A stretch of DNA of 64,000 nt from Manihot esculenta (lineage: Eukaryota; Streptophyta; Magnoliopsida; Malpighiales; Euphorbiaceae). Below the pieces are notes generated by a model, which saw only the letters and a list, made by a program, of their open reading frames with translations, made no database searches and was not told where the DNA came from. Position 1 is the stretch's first letter. Each line of letters starts with the position of its first letter. Shown one piece after another: positions 59,028 through 64,000 of this stretch. Position numbers and translations under genes: made by a program. The stretch spans positions 8,129,001 to 8,193,000 of the forward strand of contig NC_035170.2 in the NCBI RefSeq assembly GCF_001659605.2, read 5' to 3'.

Positions 59028-61190
59028 TGCGGAAAGCATTGGTAGACAATGGTAGCAAAGTGAACCTGCTCCCCTACTGGGTCTTCCAACAGATGAGGGT
59101 ACCTAAAGAACAATTTATCAGGCTCCAATCAAAGGAATCAGAGGCACCCCAGTGGCAGTTGAAGGGAAGGTAAAGGTAGCCCTCCCTTTGGGAGAACCCC
59201 CTCTATCTCGAACTCATTATGCCATCTTCTTGGTGGTAAAGATGCCGTTAAACTACAATGCTATTTTAGGAAGGTCGATGCTATACGAATTTGAGGCTGT
59301 GATGAGCATCGATACTTGGCTATGAAGTTTTCGACTAGGAAAGGGGTTGGTATTGTTCAAGGATGCTAAGAAGAGGCCAGGGAAGTTTATTTAGCCACAG
59401 TAAAAGAGTGGATGACCAGAGAAGAGGAGGTCAATCCCGAAGTCTTGGAGGTTTAAGATGAAGAAAAGGAAGTCAGGATTGAACCCGTGGATGAGTTGGA
59501 GGCCTTTCCACTGTTAGAGCTGGAAAAGGATAAAGTTTTTAGTACAAATTCAGGCTTGATGCAGAATCAAAAGATAGCGGAAATGACCTTAATCCGAAGG
59601 CATGCTTCGAGCTTCACCTGGAAGCCTTCTGATATGTTGAGGATCAGTCCAGAAGTAATAACCCACAAGCTCAATGTTTTCCCTAACGCAAAACTAGTAA
59701 GGCAAAAGAAGAGAGTCTTTGGCTGAGAAAAGCAAGAAGCCATGAAAGATGAAGTTGAGAAGTTAAGGGAAGCAAGATTTATTAGAAAAGTTATGTATCC
59801 ACAGTAGTTAGCCAATCCTGTGTTAGTTAGGAAGGCCAATGGGAAATATAGAATGTGTATAGATTTCACTAATCTAAACCAGGCTTATCCCAAATATTGT
59901 TATCCACTCTCCAATATCAATAAATTGGTCAATTCGACGATCGAATTTGATTATTTATCTTCTTTGGATGCCATGTCTGGATACCATCAAATTCCTATGG
60001 ATAAAAATGATATGGAGAAAACTTCCTTTATTACCAAAGACGAAACATATTGTTACAGAACCATGCCTTTTGGATTGAAAAATGAAGGGGCAACTTCAAC
60101 GCCTAATGCATAAGATCTTTAGGGAACATATAGGAAGAAGTGTGGAAGTGTACGTTAACGACATGATAGTCAAAAGCAAAACCTTTGAATAAAATTTAAT
60201 TGACCTGGAAGAAGTATTTTTGGTGTTGTAACAGTACCAAAAGAGGTTGAACTCAGCTAATTGTGCCTATTTCATTCAAGGTTGAAAGTTCCTAGGCTAC
60301 ATAGTAAGTAGAAAGGGTATAGAGCCGAATCCAGAAAAGCTGGAGGCCATTCTAAACATTTCAAAACTTACTTGCGTGAGAGATGTGCAAAGGCTTACAT
60401 GACGAGTTGTGGCACTTAACCGATTCATGTCGAAATCGGCAGAAAGGTGTTTGCTCTTCTTTTAAAAATTAAGGAAGGTACCCAACTTTGAATGGATAAA
60501 AGATTATCGAGAAGCTTTTGATGATCTCAAAAAATACCTTAGCTCCACACATGTACTCAACAATCCTTTGGCCATAGAAGAACTCCTGATTTATTTAATT
60601 GAATCAAAACAAGCCATGAGCGTCATGCTGATAAGGGAAAAAGAAAGAGTTCAGAAACCAATCTTTTACATTAGTAAGATACTCAAAAATGCAGAAACCA
60701 GGTACATGGACATAGAAAAGTTAGTTGTAACTCTAATTTTGGCAGTAAGGAAGTTTAAAATGTATTTGGACGATGAGTAGTAATGACAGACTAACCCTTG
60801 AAAAAGATCCTACACAGACTTGAAATTTCAAGATGGATGCTGGCTTGGTCTATAGAAATAAGTCTGTATTGTCTCATTTATCGACCTAGAACAACAATTA
60901 AAATGTAGGCTTTAACGGACTTTATAGTCGAGTGTTCATTTGACTGTAAAAGAACAAGTCAAGGTGTTTCCCTTATTGGAGGAAGGAGAGATAGTGTGCA
61001 GACCGGAGCCAAAATTTTCTTGGAATTTGTTTGTGGATGAGTGTCGGCTTTAGTCGGGAGTGGAGTAGGAGTCCTCTTAAAAGGACCTAGTGGATTCAAG
61101 ATATGTTATGCCTTAGGATTTGACTTTTCGACATCCAACAACATGGCCAAATATGAGGCCCTAATAAATGGCATGCAAATTGTAACGACC
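59028..61190 (+). pseudogene. Pol relic: protease, reverse transcriptase, start of RNase H
   Basis: Protease: KALVDNGSKVNLLP near 59035 and YNAILGRSMLYEFEAVMS near 59250, in different frames. RT: LVRKANGKYRMCIDFTNLN (59820 on), LDAMSGYHQIPMD, then YRTMPFGLKN; after a frameshift the active site reads YVNDMIVKS instead of YVDD. The region to about 60780 (ILKNAETRYMDIEKLV) is the RT/RNase H connection. RNase H: WNLFVDE near 61018 and NNMAKYEALINGMQ at 61140-61190, cut by the solo LTR. Many stops; not functional. Confidence 0.75.
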
Positions 61191-63505
61191 CGGAAATCGG
61201 ACCGCTACCGGCGCTAGGATCCAGATCGGCATAAGGCCGCCGGGACCCATAGCAAGCCAAACATACATCCTGTATACCTGTTAAATCCCATACATGATCA
61301 AACATATACAAAAAAAATTTAAACTTTTTCCTTTCATTCGCCAAGCTTAACCTGTGCGTGCACAACTCATAATCATAAACATTAAACCCCACACTGGAGC
61401 CCTCATCAAATGCTCCAATGGGGTAACATATCCTACATTAAGCTTGGTTTACATAAACATCAATAAAACATTTTACAGATCATGTGCAAAAAGGGATTAA
61501 CCAACATACTAGGGTCAAGCACGACTCTAACCCTCAATAAACATCATTACATTACATTACTATACTATACTTTACATTACATTGTCTTTCTCATGTCCAC
61601 AACTAGCTATTACATTAAACATAACTTTACTCTTGTTGACTTCCTGATCTATCCCGTACCTGCAAACCTGGGGGGATTAAGAAAATGGGGTGAGTTACTA
61701 GAGTCCAGTGAGCAGAATAGTAAAAACATTATATTAAAGTTCATACTTTCATGAAATGCATCACATCACAGACAATTCACATTAAGGATGAACTTGTCAC
61801 CAATAGCCCTCTACATAGCATTCCAATGTGCCAGGGACATAGAATGGGCCTCACTGGTCTTTCTCTTACCGTAACATACATAACATTCCTATATGCCAGG
61901 GGCGTAGAATGGGCCTCACTGGTCTTTCTCTTACATAGTGCTAGGGGCGTAGAATGGGCCTCACTGGTCTTCTCATACCGTATCATCACCATATCATATC
62001 ATATCATATCATAGGGAGGGCTAAAGGATCATCCAACATTCATCCACATCATCATCATATTATGCAATGCAACATATTCGTGAATTCTAATGCAAACAAC
62101 CTAATATATTACATGGCATGAGTGATGCATGAACATGCTCAAATTTATTTATTTGCTTTGAAAATAAAGGTCCATTCTACTCACCTCGGACTAGCTCTGA
62201 CAAGACACTGAAGCAGCTATCTCACTGCTGGTGTCCTCGGTTCCTCGGGTCCGAACCTACACAGGTGGACTCAAATGAGGGACCAAACATACATGAACAT
62301 GACTCTAAACATCTCCCCAAAAACCCCCTAAAATATCATAAACATGCATAGAAAATCATGCAAAGGAAGGCTGAACAGGGCACTTTCGGCGGCAGGTTCG
62401 GCGGCCGAAAGTCCCTCTAGAGCCGAAAGTCAAGCACCTTCGGCGGCACTTTCGGCGGCCGAAGGTTCCTTCCAGATCCGAAACTCATGCATGTTCGGCG
62501 GCACCTTCGGCGGCCGAAACTCCCTTCCAGAGCCGAAAGTCCACTTTCGGGGGCAGGGTTCGGCAGCCAAAGGCTTGCCTCCACAGGCAGGTTCGGCGGC
62601 CGAAAGTCCCTTCAGCTGCCGAACCTGAGTTCTTCCAGAAGTGGCAGAACTCAGCCCTCATGCACATTTGCCTCCCAAAACCATTCAAACATGCATTTAG
62701 CTATTCTACAACATGCATACACATACCACCAAGCATTTAGGGGTCTCAAACTATCCTAAACCCTAACACAAACACATAAAGCAACACAAACAACATACAT
62801 TACCCATAAACTCAACATTTACCCTAACAACAAACAACTAACTTACACATGCATTTCTACCCCATAAACTTCATAAAACTTGTTTAAAATATGAAATGAA
62901 CTAAGGATCTACTCTTACCTCTTGAAGATCGAGAGGGGAGGCGATCTAAACTTGGAGATGGGAGAAATCTAGTTCCTTGGGTCTCCAAGCTCCAAAACTT
63001 GATTTTAGCTCCAAAACTCTTCAAAACCAAGTTAGAACTCGTTAAAACTTGAAAGATTTGAGGAAAATCATCAAAACCAATCATGGGAGAGCATGGACTC
63101 ATCGTTGGCCGAAAATAGGGGAGAAAGCTCGCCCGTTTTCGGCCATGGGGCCTTTTATAGGGGCTAGCCAGGCCACCTTCGGAAGCCGAAGGCGACTCCA
63201 AAACGCATGCATGTTCGGCGGCCGAACATGAGGTTCGGCAGCCAAACATGAGCCACATTCGGAAGCCTAACGTGCACCCCCTAAACTATCCCACGTTCGG
63301 CGGCCGAACTTGAGGTTCGGCGGCCGAACCTGGAAATGCCTCCATGGTCTTTTTCATTTAAAACCGAATTCATTTCTTACTCAAAACCATGAAATACATG
63401 AAAACATTTTATAAAAACATGTTTTTACCCTTCTAGAGGTTTTTGACATCCGAGATTCCACCGGACGGTAGGAATTCCGATATCGGAGTTTAGCCGGGTA
63501 TTACA
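61191..63505 (-). mobile_element. Solo LTR F of the palindrome-rich family
   Basis: TGTAACGACCCGG at the left, CCGGGTATTACA at the right, 5-bp duplication CAAAT at 61186-61190 and 63506-63510. There is no internal sequence. Three GTAGAATGGG-type units lie at about 61828-61955, palindrome clusters at 62385-62625 and 63205-63330, and the TATA box near 63153. Confidence 0.93.
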
Positions 63506-63560
63506 CAAATAGCCATAGAAGTGGGAGTGACCGATGATCAAGCCAAAATTAGTCCCATTT
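63506..63560 (+). pseudogene. RNase H relic, continuation after solo LTR F
   Basis: In frame with 61140-61190 once LTR and one CAAAT are ignored, it continues IAIEVGVTDDQAKI. The similarity ends abruptly near 63555. Confidence 0.6.
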
Positions 63561-64000
63561 TTCATGATGTTATTAATGTTAAATTACACATTTTCTACCT
63601 AATTTTGTGATCTTACTCTTATTTTGCAGAAAATGGTGTAAAAGGATGATTTGATAAAAAATAGCCTTAAAACTGTCCAAAGAGAATAGAAGTGATCAAG
63701 CCTGGTTTGCCCAAGTCCGTTTGCCCAAACCAAGTTGTAGCTGAAATGGGAGAAGGATGTGAATAGCGCAGACTTGCTGTTTGACCAGATTGTTTGCCCA
63801 AGCAACCCGGGCAAACAGACCCCGCAGAACAGAAGTAGAGTGACAAACAACACCAAAACAGACTATTTGACCAGATTGTTTGCCTAAGCAAACTGGGCAA
63901 ACAGACCTTGCGATAGCAGACAGCAGAAACGTGGAAAACTTAAAATTCAAACCTTCAAGAAGTCTATCCTTCCCCAAACATGTGAAGACAACTCAACAAC
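63561..64000. mobile_element. Start of another repeat, probably an LTR, cut by window edge
   Basis: TGATGTTATTAATGTTAAAT followed by TTTTCTACCTAATTTTGTGA and CTTACTCTTATTTTGCAG resembles the opening of LTRs in some plant gypsy lineages. It contains an 86-bp tandem repeat. No coding sequence. Family and end are not visible. Confidence 0.4.
63777..63945. repeat. Two-copy tandem repeat, 86-bp unit, with inner inverted repeat
   Basis: TTGACCAGATTGTTTGCCYA occurs at 63781 and 63867. Each copy holds GTTTGCC(C/T)AAGCAA followed by GGGCAAAC, a short inverted repeat. A looser relative (GTTTGCCCAAGTCCGTTTGC) lies near 63706. Confidence 0.7.

Larger units (their letters stand above)
57109..63560 (+). 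mobile_element. Decayed Tat-like Ty3/gypsy retrotransposon split by solo LTR F
   Basis: Order on the plus strand: PBS-like TTGGTGTCGTTTGTGG (57109-57124), gag (57179-58720), protease (about 59030), RT and RNase H (59487-61190), solo LTR F, and the rest of RNase H (63506 to about 63560). Integrase and the 3' LTR are not in the window; another repeat begins where RNase H similarity ends. Stops and frameshifts occur in every domain. It is related to the outer element at 5438 (similar gag) but belongs to another family. Confidence 0.75.

Noticed and set aside
59028..59060. Protease motif LVDNGS as an inactivating change from D-T/S-G
   Set aside because: As far as I recall, D-N-G-S variants are seen in plant retroelement proteases, so it is not by itself evidence of damage.

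Overview
The window is nuclear DNA from a flowering plant, very probably a dicot. Three genes have plant-type introns, and the sequence between them is layered transposable elements (Ty3/gypsy, Copia, CACTA, MULE, LINE). The dominant repeat is an LTR carrying arrays of TTCGGCGGCCGAA. I associate it with Euphorbiaceae such as cassava or rubber tree, but that is recollection and cannot be shown from the window.

Host genes, all on the minus strand: (1) the 5' part of a mitochondrial MAM33-family gene cut by the left edge (1-798); (2) a complete nine-exon gene for the nuclear-basket nucleoporin NUP1/Nup136 (26543-35246), whose exons rejoin in one frame of 1,300 codons; (3) a complete seven-exon type I inositol polyphosphate 5-phosphatase gene (51373-53426), 443 codons. 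The three do not form a pathway.

Repeats. One LTR family occurs six times: four solo LTRs on the minus strand or plus strand flanked by perfect 5-bp duplications (1319-2881, 8234-10507, 44875-46963, 61191-63505) and one two-LTR element (13240-24798). From 5438 to about 25339 lies a three-level nest. An old Tat-like retrotransposon (diverged 553-bp LTRs, gag remnants, a minisatellite, an antisense ORF) was entered by a solo-LTR copy and by the two-LTR element, and the latter was entered by a CACTA transposon (15593-22159). The two-LTR element has lost nearly all of gag-pol and keeps only PBS, a chromodomain tail and PPT.

Other regions: 2.9-5.4 kb holds a MULE transposase fragment, a LINE 3' end and tandem repeats. 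35.4-44.7 kb is very AT-rich with degenerate repeats, an exact-looking 303-bp tandem duplication, a foldback element built around a CTT microsatellite, and a Copia gag relic. 44.7-49 kb holds relics of other Ty3/gypsy elements. 49692-50605 is a MULE-type inverted-repeat element with a perfect 9-bp duplication. 54-56.5 kb has Copia and LINE scraps. 57.1-63.56 kb is a decayed Tat-like element split by a solo LTR in its RNase H region. The last 450 bases belong to another repeat.

I found no tRNA, rRNA, CRISPR array or organelle-like gene cluster. The most unusual material is the composite transposon structure: the palindrome-rich LTR family, the leader-to-chromodomain fusion and the nested inverted-repeat elements.
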